NCBI GenBank assembly: GCA_037903355.1
Contig: JBAJFE010000042.1
Span: 1,996,001-2,060,000 of the forward strand
Direction of reading: 5' to 3'
Origin: Trichuris trichiura
Lineage: Eukaryota; Nematoda; Enoplea; Trichinellida; Trichuridae
DNA length: 64,000 nucleotides
Shown: positions 1 through 10,852 of the stretch, one piece after another
How positions within the stretch are numbered: position 1 is the stretch's first letter
How the letters are laid out: each line of letters begins with the position of its first letter
Notes under the pieces: generated by a model
Databases searched by the model: none
Told to the model about the DNA's origin: nothing
What the model saw: only the letters and a program-made list of their open reading frames with translations
Program-made: the position numbers and the translations under genes

Positions 1-3000
1 AGGAATAGCATGACACATAAGCGTGAAGACGACTATAACGCTCACACGTTTCATCACGGCTATGCTCCGGCGCCGCTGCACCATACGTACAACTGTAAGA
101 TTTGATCGGCGACATGTTACTGTAGCCGCTGTAATGACATAAATAGCAGCGCTGAACAGACTGAATAGTGTTGTCAGTAAGTAGTGGAGCCGAACATGTT
201 GAGAATCCATAATGTCTGCTTGACGGCACAAGCTGCTGATAGCCACACTTCGACGTTCATGAACCAATGCAAATGTCATGATAGCGTTGGCGAATGCCAA
301 AACTGTTATTGCGAGTAATAACTGATTTAACGTTTTGTCCGTAATCTTCCATGCCGGCTTCAAGAATGTGAGAGATAGAAAAAAATCTATTGAAATGAGC
401 ATTGCAGTAAAGACAATAATGGGTTCTCCAACTGAATAAAAGAACACACTGGGAACTTTAGTATAGCATTCCATTGTCGTCATTTCATGTTCCATCCCAT
501 CATTAGCCAATCTGTGTATAAGAAGGATTGTTTCTCCTAACGTCTCCAAAAATTCTCCCATGGAATATGCTGTAATTTAAAACAAAAAATAGCACATAGA
601 ACTCGCTATAGTTGTATGCGTTTAAACTGAAGTGAGCTCGTACAGCCAAATAATTACGTCCATTCGTAGCAATGATATAACTGCCTTTCTAGTTGATCAA
701 CAGGTTTTCGGAAGTCCAGATTAATCACTGTAACTGATAATTCTGATGATCAGACAGCTAACGCATTCCAACAGGAAAACAACAAGGGAGTTTTGTAAAC
801 GTGTTTCTTTTCTTTGGATCTGCACTGCTCTTGCACAAATTTTACCTACGGTAATTTTAGTCTTCTAAGTCTGAAATGTGAGCATACCTGAAGGAATTAC
901 TCAATATGTTATCGAATACACTAGACCACTTGACAACGTGTGCGGTCAAAGCGCAAAAGTGAATAGGCCGTTTAGTGACTTCAAATGTCCTAGCAGTTAG
1001 GGATACCCACCAGAATGATATGGAAAGCGGAACAAATCGCAAACTAGAAAAATATGGGGATTAAGAACTAGCAGAGAATTATTATAAGTCAAAAAACTAG
1101 GAAATCAGGGCTTCAAAGAGAATGCAGCTAAGTAACTTCAAATATTGGAAACCATCAATTGACGGAGGCCGGTCCTTCTAGTGTTAAGGAATCGAATAGT
1201 TCGTCCTGTCACTTTTCACTACATTACGCATGTAAGTAGTTTTCAGAAATGTGCATATTCAGTCCTATATCTAACTGACCAAAGTATGTTGCAAACTGTT
1301 GTCGCTTCTGCACATTGGGTAATAACTTTGACAGCATGCTTGCTGCACTGAAGAAACAACTGAAAGTAAGCGGGTCTCTATTGTTGAACAAGAAGACATT
1401 TTGCAATGAGCTGCTGGGGAACACGAAAGCGAAGAGTTCATAATTATTACACCGCCTATCTGACGACAGAGCACAGGCTCAGCACTAGCTCTTATGATGG
1501 CTTAACAGAGGTTGTTTTACAGTTTGTGGTTTTTTTTATTATTTATTATATCATGTTCCTCTGGTTCACGGGTTTGGCCTGTTGGATGTATCTGTAAGTC
1601 AACTTCAAAATGCCCTACCAACGAATGGATGAGCAAACTGTTAGAGAAATTACAGAACAAATCGAATACCGTACATTTCAGAACTGCTCGTGTTCCGTCG
1701 TCAGCAGTGTTGGGGATTATTATATCATTTGTTATTTCGCCCAGCCAGGAAGCTTTTTGTTAAGCACATTGCTTGTCTGTTTGAAATAATACCCTAGATC
1801 TGTGTCTGCAATTAAAAACTTAATATCCAACAAACGGATGGATGGAAATCCATCAATAAAAGTGAGTGCGTCAGTCAACCATTTTAATGATCACCTCTCT
1901 TTGTTTCTTTCTGCTCGCCATAGATTGAAAGATGCAGAGCGTCATATATCCTTTAACTGAAGACAGTGATCATAACTGGGGTTAACGCTTTCACATTGAT
2001 GCGTTTCCAGGAGCATTTCCTTTAAGCCTGCCTAGAATTTACGATCGATTTTAAGGAATGAAAAACCATGAATTCCAGACGAAAGGTTCTAAAATTTAAT
2101 CTGCAGACCGTAGCATGGAAATTCATCCTTCCATGTTTGATAAATACATAAATTGATAAAGTTCTATGCTATAGCCTCAACGTTTTTTCAAATAAAGGCT
2201 AAGTGCTAGTTGGCAGCAACGTCTAAATGAATCTGATGTGTTAGGGAAGCGGAAATACGGCAGTCCCAACGCCGTCATATTAACAAATCTCATTTGTCTT
2301 GAAAGGAAGGTTTTTGTATTTTAATGAATGCAAATGTAACTATCCTCTAGGGCTTTTGATTAGCACTGAAAAGAAGATGATCAGTTCCGTGAGAATGTCG
2401 GAAGGAAAACAAAATTTTGCTATCATTCTCAGCTTCGAAGAACTGTTAATAGATCTTACCATGAGTGAATCTACAGTAGCGGTTCAATAAGCAGCTAATT
2501 TTTACATTTATTGATTCCATTATTTTAGTCCTTAGTACAGTTAAACCTCCGTAAGTTGACCACCCAACAGACTGGGGAGAACTGGTCAACACAGGAAGTG
2601 GTCAGCATAGGGAGGCTGCGGGTAAAAGTGGCTCGGCTAAACAGATCGCAGTTGAACCACTGTAAGTTGTCCACTCAACAGACCGGTCAACTTACAGAGA
2701 GCAAACTAGAATTGCGTCCATATACCACGTCTCATGTCGAGTATTTTTACGGAAGGTATGTTCCGTTGACAATATTTTTATTATTATTCCGGAGCTTTCG
2801 GGTCGAACGAGACCCGTCTTCAGCGGTATTAATATAAAGCAATGAAGTAACGAAAATTCACGGTGTTCCACCACCATATACCACGTCAGGCTAAAGCGGC
2901 CAACTTCCCACTTACGGAGGTTGTTCTTGCGCTTATTTACGTGCAGACAAACCAACTGGTCAAAATTCGGTCAACTTAGGGTGGTGGTCGCCATATAGAG

Positions 3001-5827
3001 GTGGTCAACTTTGGTGGTTCAACTTATTTATTTGTAAACTATTCGTTACTCTACTTACGTTTGCTTACCTTGTCGGAGCATGAATGCTGCGTTGGAATAG
3101 GTACAAAGTCATTTCGGCATTACATTAGTAGGCCAACCAGTTGATAAGAACTGAAGCACCATAAGAATGAGCTCTGCATCTTCTGTCTAACAAAGTATAA
3201 AATGTAGACCAAATCATCTTAATAAGAGATGTTGCGCAAGAGAAATTTTTTTAGTGAAATGCATCATACGGCCAAGCAGCCAATAACTGCTGCTAAGAAT
3301 AGCTGTCCAGAGCCATCTGTTGGTTACGTTTATTGTCAGCCCAATCTAACTAACGCAACTATAAATATTATGGTTATAGGTTACAAAGATTTGTAGCCTA
3401 GAGATGGAAAGAAGCTTCCTACATCAACACTACAAGTACTAGCCACAGTCGACTGACGGTTTCCACTGTTCAAGGTTACATAACTGCGTTTAGTTTTGAG
3501 GCATTGATTTCGCAATTTCGTGACTTCTAATAAGTACCTACGCACCCCTTTTCTTACTAGTTCGTGATCTGCTGCATTTTCTATTTCCTTTAGGCAAACT
3601 TGCATGACCTGTTAGAACCTTTTGCTGTCAGCTGACAGTCTATTCACGTATGTTCCTTTTATCTTTCAGGGTTGCATTATTTAAAGTTCTAGCGTCCTTC
3701 CTTATGTCTACTAATTGCAAAGACATTTTACAGTTATTTATACTGTTCATAAAAAACTATGAAACATTTAAATGATTAAAAAAATTGAACATCCATTCAC
3801 TGAGGGTTCATGGGGACGAATAATAGGAAGTTTTGTACACTGAACGCCATTCCGAAGGCACCGAGCTGTCGGTCTGATAGAAGCTTGCATGCTTATCCAA
3901 ATTCTACACTATGCAAGTCAGAATGCGCAGGTCGCTGGGCAATAGAAGTCAGTCGCGCAGGCAGTAGTTTATTCTTCTGTTAGTTACCAGCGACTGAGTA
4001 ATGGTGAGAGCGACCGACTCCTGCAATTATTCCACCGCTGACGTGGTGGTACCCTTTGAAAGAGTAAGGACATGATAGAAAGATCACCCGGTAAGAGTGG
4101 GAGTGTCCTGGACGAAACGCGGAGCTGCAGCCTAATGGTTCTTGCAGATATACAGAATAAGGGCAGTGGTGCATTACAAGCTTGTCGAAAACTGTTGAGA
4201 GCTGCACACTTTCAGAATGTGCCGCAGTAGATGAGCAGTTTTTCTTTTCTAAGTGCAGGGACCCATTTATGCTATATATGCTAAACAAACGGGACATTCA
4301 GAATAAAGTTCTGGCTTACTGCAGGTGCAGAGACATGATGCGTGATTAGCTATTTCTTTTGCTTAGGTAAGGATGAGTCTAGGTCCACCTGAAAAATACT
4401 CAATGAGCATGCAGCCTTACGTCTTCTGCATCCTTTTTCCTATTCTGGAAAAAATGTTACGATTGACATTTTTTTCACTTCCTACAATCAGGCTTTGGAA
4501 TTGAAGAAACGAAGAACTAGAACTGTAGGAATCCTAGGAAGTCAGAAGAAAGCTGCCATGTTCACTAAAAAAACTAGGGACACCGTGCACAGCAACGTCC
4601 TGTGCAAATCTGATAAGACCACGCTCGTTTCATATCAAGCGAAAGAAGAGAAAAATGCCCTCATCTTCAGTTTGAATGCACACCTGAGACTAACTGAAAT
4701 AGGATTCTTGAATCAATTTCTCTTTACAGTGAAACTAATTACGGCCTCGATCAAAAGTGCGGGAAACAATCCGCCTGAACGATGAGCAAAACGTTTTCTA
4801 AAACATTCCTTGATTTGCGTATGGTAAATGTCCATACCATTTAACAAAGAATAAGGCGGTACAGTTTGTCCTAAAGAATACATAAAGACTCTTGGGAGTG
4901 AGTTGGTAAGCTTGTACAGAAGCGCCAAGCTGACACAGTGCCCATTGAGCATGCGGCCAGAAGCCTCCCCATCAGCTACCCGGAAACAAAGCGAGATAAA
5001 AAGGTGTGATAAGAACAGAACAAGTACAATATGTTCTATTTGCCTAAACCCGGTATGCGGTTCACGTCTGCCATTTAATGCCGTATACCAGGCGTTATCA
5101 GAGCTTACTGAGTTGTATTCCACTTTTTTAAATTATTTTTTTTATGAAACTGATAATGCCTTCAGCGGTGAACTCTATAAATTGCATCTATTTTTCGAAG
5201 AGTGGCATTAACTTCAAAGCTTACTGCTTCACTGAGATGGCTGGCTTACTGCGTATGTGGAAAATATGATAATGGCTGTTTGCAACAACAGCACTGCATT
5301 CATAAAAAAATGTAGTAAATAAATGTCATTACTAGAACACTCAGTCATTTGTTACCTTTTAACGCTTCGCAATAGAATAACGTCGCTGAATTCGAGCATT
5401 ATTTTTAGTTTTTCTGCTGAGTGACAGAGGAATTGATATCAGGACGAAGCCGGGCCATATTCTAAGTATAAAAAAACATTATTATTTGTTAACTTAGTTA
5501 GAACTCAGTTTTAAAGTCATTTATGAGTAAGTAAAATTTCAAAGCAAGCTAAGCTTAGCGAAAGGAGCGAACAGTGATGTGATGCTATTGCAGGCGTGCA
5601 CAGAATATTCGTGCTATACTATGCTAAATTCATGGCAGCTCAGTCGAAGTTTGCACCGTTAACCTTCCGGTAATCATAGCTTAAGAAAGTCTGCAATGAA
5701 CATTACCTGCGACAAGCTTGTTCACTTTTTTCAGCGGTCGCTTTCTCAAGATTGAAACAAGCAATGTAAAATTTGAAAGGTCACCTAAAATTGCAAATGC
5801 CAGCAAAACAGGCCTCTCGGTGTCCAT
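1..5827 (-). CDS. Seven-transmembrane receptor, gene A (partial, two exons seen)
   Basis: Exon 1 (5827-5707) starts MDTERP and encodes the first hydrophobic helix (LLAFAILGDLSNFTLLVSIL), then a basic turn and LVAG, ending at a GTAATG donor in phase 1. Exon 2 begins at 569 after a TTACAG acceptor, also phase 1, and stays open to base 1, so the C-terminus lies outside the window. It reads ILLIHR, then FYSVGEP, several hydrophobic helices, and a basic third intracellular loop (VQRRRSIAVMKR) before the next helix. The same landmarks occur in gene B (21269-24129), including the phase-1 junction after helix 1, so the two are paralogues. The joining of these exons across a 5.1 kb intron is inferred from that match. 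This is probably a rhodopsin-like chemosensory or peptide receptor of the plasma membrane; I cannot name the family or ligand. The reading frame extends upstream of the chosen ATG without one. Confidence 0.68.
570..2535. other. Intron A, left part; no gene seen
   Basis: AT-rich sequence with only short chance reading frames. Around 1607-1675 is a solo fragment (TGCCCTACCAACG...) related to the arms of the 48170-48434 palindrome, which marks it as old repeat debris. Confidence 0.5.
2732..2873 (-). mobile_element. Short PLE-type insertion carrying hammerhead copy 1
   Basis: A 142-bp insertion flanked by the 14-bp direct repeat CCATATACCACGTC at 2718-2731 and 2874-2887. It contains the sequence shared by the family (GTTGACAATATTTTTATTATT next to the ribozyme) and one hammerhead-like motif on the minus strand. 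It interrupts the TIR element at 2536-3026. A long target duplication of this kind is typical of Penelope-like retroelements rather than of cut-and-paste transposons. Confidence 0.7.
2789..2826 (-). ncRNA. Hammerhead-like ribozyme motif, copy 1
   Basis: Minus strand, 5' to 3': CCG, then CTGAAGA (2823-2817), a C, stem II GGGTC/GACCC, GAAA (2799-2796), GCTC, CGG. Stem I starts CCG/CGG. Stem III shrinks to the A-U closing pair around GC, with H17 = C, so predicted cleavage is GCUC^CGG. The C between CTGAAGA and stem II is extra to the standard core. Confidence 0.72.
3027..5706. other. Intron A, right part; no gene seen
   Basis: No reading frame here has recognisable domains or a convincing splice pattern. 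Some frames near 3980-5200 exceed 90 codons but look like chance openings. Confidence 0.5.
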
Positions 5828-8800
5828 CGTGGAATAAGGGTAGTGCACTGCTGCACAGGATCGGTACGCAGGCTTCACGAAAGACAAGAAAGCAATTTTC
5901 CGCCTGAAGACATGGCAGCTTTCAACTGAACGTAATTATCTACCTGACAAAGGTATAAAAAGCAAGTCTCATCACGTGCACGTCAGCGAACTTCCACTGT
6001 CACGCACTTAAGCTTCGCTGAAAGGTGAGAGGCTAAGACGATGACGAATGGGAATCCAGCAGTGCATGAGTAGTATAGTGCACTGCTGGTGCATTCCTGT
6101 ATCATCGTTAACACAACGTTTGTTTTTAGGTTTCGTAGATGTAACTGTTCTCCATTTTTATTTTTGGGCTTAAGTGGCGTACAGTTACTTTGAGCAAGAA
6201 AATGAAACTGATGCGCGATATGCTTTCACTTCGTTTATGCAAAGCGAAACTTACGCATAGGTTAAAGCAGCTTATTGGAGTTGCGAGAAAGCTCCATAGT
6301 TCAGATCTTGGTCATGCACCCACCAGCGTTAGACTGTTCCGGTTTTAAGAACATGCGACAAGCCGGCTAAGAACACCTACTGTCACATCAAAAAGTGGAC
6401 CGAAAAAGCCACAGACTCCGCATAAGTGGTTCAAAAGCGAGGAAAAAATTTGGAGTTATGTGAAAGGCGTAAAGAGGAGATAAGCCACCATGGTTGCAAG
6501 GTTCATTTAGATGAGAATTGCACATGAATCTCGCGTAAGATCCTCCCAAACTTACTCTCACGGGTGCATAGTATTTTGACCTACATGAACTGAAGCGAAC
6601 AGGGCTTTAACATGATCCTGTTCATCTTGCGTCAACCCAATTATAACGTTTTACTTCCGCCCAGAGCAATTTTACAGTCTGCTTGGGTAGCAGTGTTCAC
6701 GTCGCAGAACATAACCGAATGGTTTACTGTCGAGTAACTGCATCTTTCGTCGCGCAGCCACCGATATGCTCACCATTCATCCAATAAGACGATATTTCTC
6801 TGGAGGACGTAATCCTTAATGTCAGTAGCAGCGCCTCGCTGCTACAGTTTTCAGTAGGTGCCTGACATATACTCTGTCAGACATCAGCCGCTGTGAAAGC
6901 AAACGACCATAGTAATTTTTCTTCTTGCGGAAAAGCGTGTGGCTAAGTTCCACTGTTTCTTCCGAACTTCCTATGACAGTGTCTCCCAACTGTTTCAAGG
7001 TCAAGACGCTTTCATAGGTCACACCTTTCCCTGTCGTCCCTTTTCCTACTTCTGTATTCCTTGAGTCTTAACCCTGTTATTGCAGTGACCTTATCATTCA
7101 GCAGTAAGCAAAACAGCATGCAGCATAGAGAACTGGAATTGTATCATCGATCATTAGTAAAACAAAGGCCAGAGCGACAAGTCAATGTCTTTCCTCAGAG
7201 GCGTATATCTGGAGGCGAGAAGTCAATGTTTCATAAACATTAGTAGTGCTTCACAGCATCTCAAACGGAATTATGTTAGCTTCTTCGTTGCTTTCCTGCT
7301 GAACCTATGAAGAAAGGTGGAAAAACTTTGGGTACGGGAAATCAACTTCTCTACATAAAAAATAAAATTGCTACCAAGAAACTCAGCGGTTTTATATGAC
7401 AAATATTCCCTATTCAAGTTTGCGCCAACGCCATGTTCTAGTTGGCAACAAAAACTTACAATCGTAGTCCTCAAATTTATTGGCATTAGGCTGGCTTATT
7501 ACTGATCTGAACAGTGTCTCTGACGTAGCAAAAATCACGTCGAAGGTTTTCATTTTCCGCTTTTTGGCCTTTTAACAACGGCGATAGGAAATGTAAATCA
7601 GGTTGTAATTCAGTTCTTCAGTTCTAAAAGGTTTGCGATCTGAATTCAATATTCTTTTCGAACAATAATTAGTTTTCTGAACGGCTGCTCGATCTGACGC
7701 GGTAGCATTAATTTTTCCGTGTCAGGCTCAATATTCGTGAGCAAAATGAATAGTCTATGGCGTATGACTTCTCTTTAGGCGATTGTTTCTTTCTAGAGTG
7801 GTTTTTTCTGTGCTGAATCCACGTTTGACCAAATAAGACGAGAGGAAGTGAACGGAGGAATTCTGAACGGTGTTTCATAATCACGGATAAAAGTGCCTGG
7901 CTGTTGCAGCCGCCAGAAGCGAGTACAGTTGTCTTGATGTGGTAAACAAGTCGGCTCCCTGCCTGCTAATTGGGAAGGCTGGCTCGCTCTCCCCTGGGCT
8001 CCCTACCTACTAATTGGGTAGACTCGTTTGATCTCGCCGAATCCGGCCTTTCAAGAACCGCCACGACCGCCTGTGCGGCTTAATCCGCACGTTTAATGAA
8101 TGCCAAGGCATGGCACTTCAAGCTGCGGACGCAGGCGGGTGGTAGCTATTCGTGGTTCACCAAACGGCTGCCCGTGGCACATAGGCATGCGCGCTCCCGG
8201 TAATCCGCCTATTACCGAAATGCCGCATGCAGCGTAGAGATGCAAGTGCTTGGGCGTAATCCTTGTAGGTCAACCGCCTCAAGCGGCGACAGAAGCGGAT
8301 TAACGCCCATAATCCCTCTGCAAAACAACTGCAGAGGGGTATAAAAGCACGCGTGCCGACGGGCAGAGAGAGCAGACCGAGAGACAGAGCGAAGGACGGT
8401 CCGAACGACTGACCATTGCGTGTATCGTTGTGTACATTTATTATGCCACGCATATCTTCCGCATTAAGCTCCACGGCACAAACTCAAGGAATCGGTGAAG
8501 CAGCCACGCTCACCCGCGGCAATTCTGCCACACTTGATGTCTGGGCTAAAGCTTTTTGTAAACTTGCAACTCAGCGCTGCTGTAAAAACATTTCAGTCCC
8601 ATGAAAATGGATCCGAAATCCAGACTGGCGATCTCATGGACTGTATGTCCTCACACCTTTCACACATGCCCATGTCAAGTGTGTTCAAATGGTCACTGCA
8701 CAAATATGCACCGTCGTCACGTATTTCACTCTCCTCTATAAGATTAAGGGCTGGTAGTTCTTCGCTCCGCTAGTTCTGTTCGAAAAGCACACCTTAGCAA

Positions 8801-10680
8801 CGAGTGCTGACATAACTGTCATATTTTAGGCCAGATTTGGTTCATTTCGTTGAACCTGAAACAAAAATCTGAGATGTAAACTATGTCGCTTTAGACTTTT
8901 TAAAATCATTTTGTGACGCTTCGTCTTTTTCGAGAAGTAAAAATGTGTGAGAAAGGGCATAAAAGTGGTTTGAACATGTACCCGTTAAAAGTCAGCGTAT
9001 TTCTGTGAAAAGCAGCAAGCGGTTAAGCTTGTCAGCACTCTTCTTCACACAGCTAGCAGATTAGCTTGCCTTTCAAGGAGTCGCTCTCAATCTTATTAGT
9101 TGATGTAATGACGCACTGCAGGGAGCAATGCAGTCGGTCACCGAGCTACTTAGCGACTAAATATTGGCGGTGAATGACGCAATGCACTGTCAGCACAAAT
9201 GTTACTATTCCTTTAAGATAAGAAATAAATCCGCTGTGCCATTGAGCTTTTATCCGTTGCAACTGCCATTATATTTGTGAATGGTATTACTTTTCCTTTA
9301 AAAAACGTTCCTGCAGCAACGAATATCGATTCTCGTTTAATGTATGCTACCACATCTCCGGCAAGCAACAACTTTTAAACTAGCTTTTCATCTCTGATAA
9401 ACGGAGCATAAGCTAGCAGCAATGTTTCATCCTGCAGCTGGATCGATTGGTCCAACTACAGCAAAAATATTCTGTAGTTATTTAAAAATTGCAAAGCCAA
9501 TTTTTTACGACGTACATTCCATCAATACGTCGTTGCCCCATACTGTTTCTTAAAGGAATTTTCTTGATTATTGCAGCTGTCAGCTTATGCATCATAGTAG
9601 CATATTCAGCCAGAGCTGAAGGTAGCAGGTAGGCTTCCCAAATGTGGCAACAAGTAAGAAAAATTATACTAGGCGCGCATCTTATCGTTATTTCCCATTA
9701 TCGCGTAAGAAAAATAACTGATATGTTTGGCTGCTTTTCAAACCTATCTCGAAGGAATTGAAGATAAAAAGGTTTTTATTGGTGCTGTTGACTTGCATGC
9801 TTTTCAAGTGTTGTACTAATTTGGAGAGTTTCATCACTTCATTAGCAGAAGCCTTTTCGCACGACAGACAGAATGGCTGCCGCGGGTTAGAACATTTGAA
9901 GCTGTCTTTTAAATATTTGGCATGATACTGTTTAAACTTCCCCTTCACTTCTGTTGTCTGTACAGAGCACATTTGTCGCTAACACATTCACAAACAAAGG
10001 ATGCTGCATTGATATTATGAATCAGATCCATTAAAACACATTTTTGATTCCTTGATTTAATACACAAGAGATACCGGGCTTTAGGCCGGTCTGACTCTGC
10101 GATGGGTTTGGAAATGATACGCGTTTTTACATCCAACTGCTCATTTCATTCTTTTCTCACGATGGCAACGTACGAAGATTCTTACGATACAGTGGTGAGG
10201 CAAGGAGTTGCAACACAGTCAGCTCCCCTTCTCTTTGGTAAGCAACAGCTAACGCGTATCTGCCCATGTTTATTTCATATCCATTCTGCTCTTCTTCCCA
10301 TTTCATCATGTTTGAGTATACGGCCGCGCGATAGTAGCTCAGCAGAATTCCATTTTAACTGGGTAAATGCTTTCAATTTAGTAACGTTTGGTAACAAACG
10401 GCGGCTAGAGCTAAGGAACAAACACACAGCCGGTGACTAGCCTGTTAAAAATTACCAAAAGTGAAAAATGGTGGACATAAATGCAAATGTTATGGAAATA
10501 AATGAAAGTGACAGACGTAGGTTTACGTTCTACCCTTTAATCAGTTATCAACTTTAAACTTTGCCCATTAGGAAAACTCAAGTAGTAGTCGTAATTGTAC
10601 GCAGAAATTGCAGTCCCGGTTAGGACACTTTCATCTGCCATACGGTTTTTCTGAACGCCGGCTTACGTTCCTGCATTTAT
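5828..10680. other. Gene-poor stretch upstream of receptor gene A
   Basis: No gene could be supported. The only notable block is the GC-richer repeat at about 7905-8480, described separately. Gene A's promoter should lie just above 5827; AGGTATAAAAAG at about 5949-5960 is a possible TATA element on the plus strand, on the wrong strand for that gene. Confidence 0.45.
7905..8480 (+). repeat. GC-richer block with TATA box, possible solo LTR
   Basis: The base composition differs clearly from the AT-rich flanks. It contains a degenerate tandem duplication (GGCTCCCTGCCTGCTAATTG at about 7952 and GGCTCCCTACCTACTAATTG at about 8006), a short hairpin (CCTCTGCA...TGCAGAGG near 8314-8338) directly before GGTATAAAAG (8338-8347), and then a purine-rich GCAGAGAGAGCAGACC tract. 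TATA followed by such a leader is typical of an LTR retrotransposon U3/R boundary. I could not fix its ends or a target duplication, and no gag-pol remains. An isolated promoter CpG block is the alternative. Confidence 0.35.
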
Positions 10681-10852
10681 AAAAGAATAAAAAATTAAAC
10701 CGTTTCTTCTTACGAAGCACATCCCGTTTGGAACACAAAACTTTTAATTTAAAAGTTTTCTATTCCAAATGGGGCATAGTCCGTAAGAAAAAAATGTAAT
10801 CATGAAAACCTTCAGTCCCGTACCAAAAAATTATATTTTCAAAAGAATAAAA
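10681..10852. mobile_element. Fold-back insertion of the PLE family, ribozyme lost
   Basis: Direct repeats AAAAGAATAAAA at 10681-10692 and 10841-10852 flank a 148-bp insert. The insert is an imperfect palindrome (arms about 10695-10741 and 10748-10797, meeting at CTTTTAATTTAAAAG) followed by the family tail TCAGTCCCGTACC (about 10812-10824). The same architecture at 23586-23872 and 61117-61297 holds hammerhead motifs; here the centre is a plain hairpin. Confidence 0.68.

Larger units (their letters stand above)
2536..3026. mobile_element. Terminal-inverted-repeat DNA element, non-autonomous
   Basis: The left end reads TACAGTTAAACCTCCGTAAG followed by TTGACCACC; the right end, reverse-complemented, reads AAGTTGAACCACCAAAGTTG followed by ACCACC. 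A degenerate internal copy of the terminus lies at 2650-2695. No transposase is present. The CAGT start after TA suggests the pogo/Tigger end of the Tc1-mariner superfamily, but that is inference. It was later split by a small hammerhead-bearing insertion (2732-2873), so it is the older of the two. Confidence 0.55.

Noticed and set aside
5681..5887. Receptor A start at 5887
   Set aside because: That position is TTG, not ATG; the first ATG in frame is at 5827.
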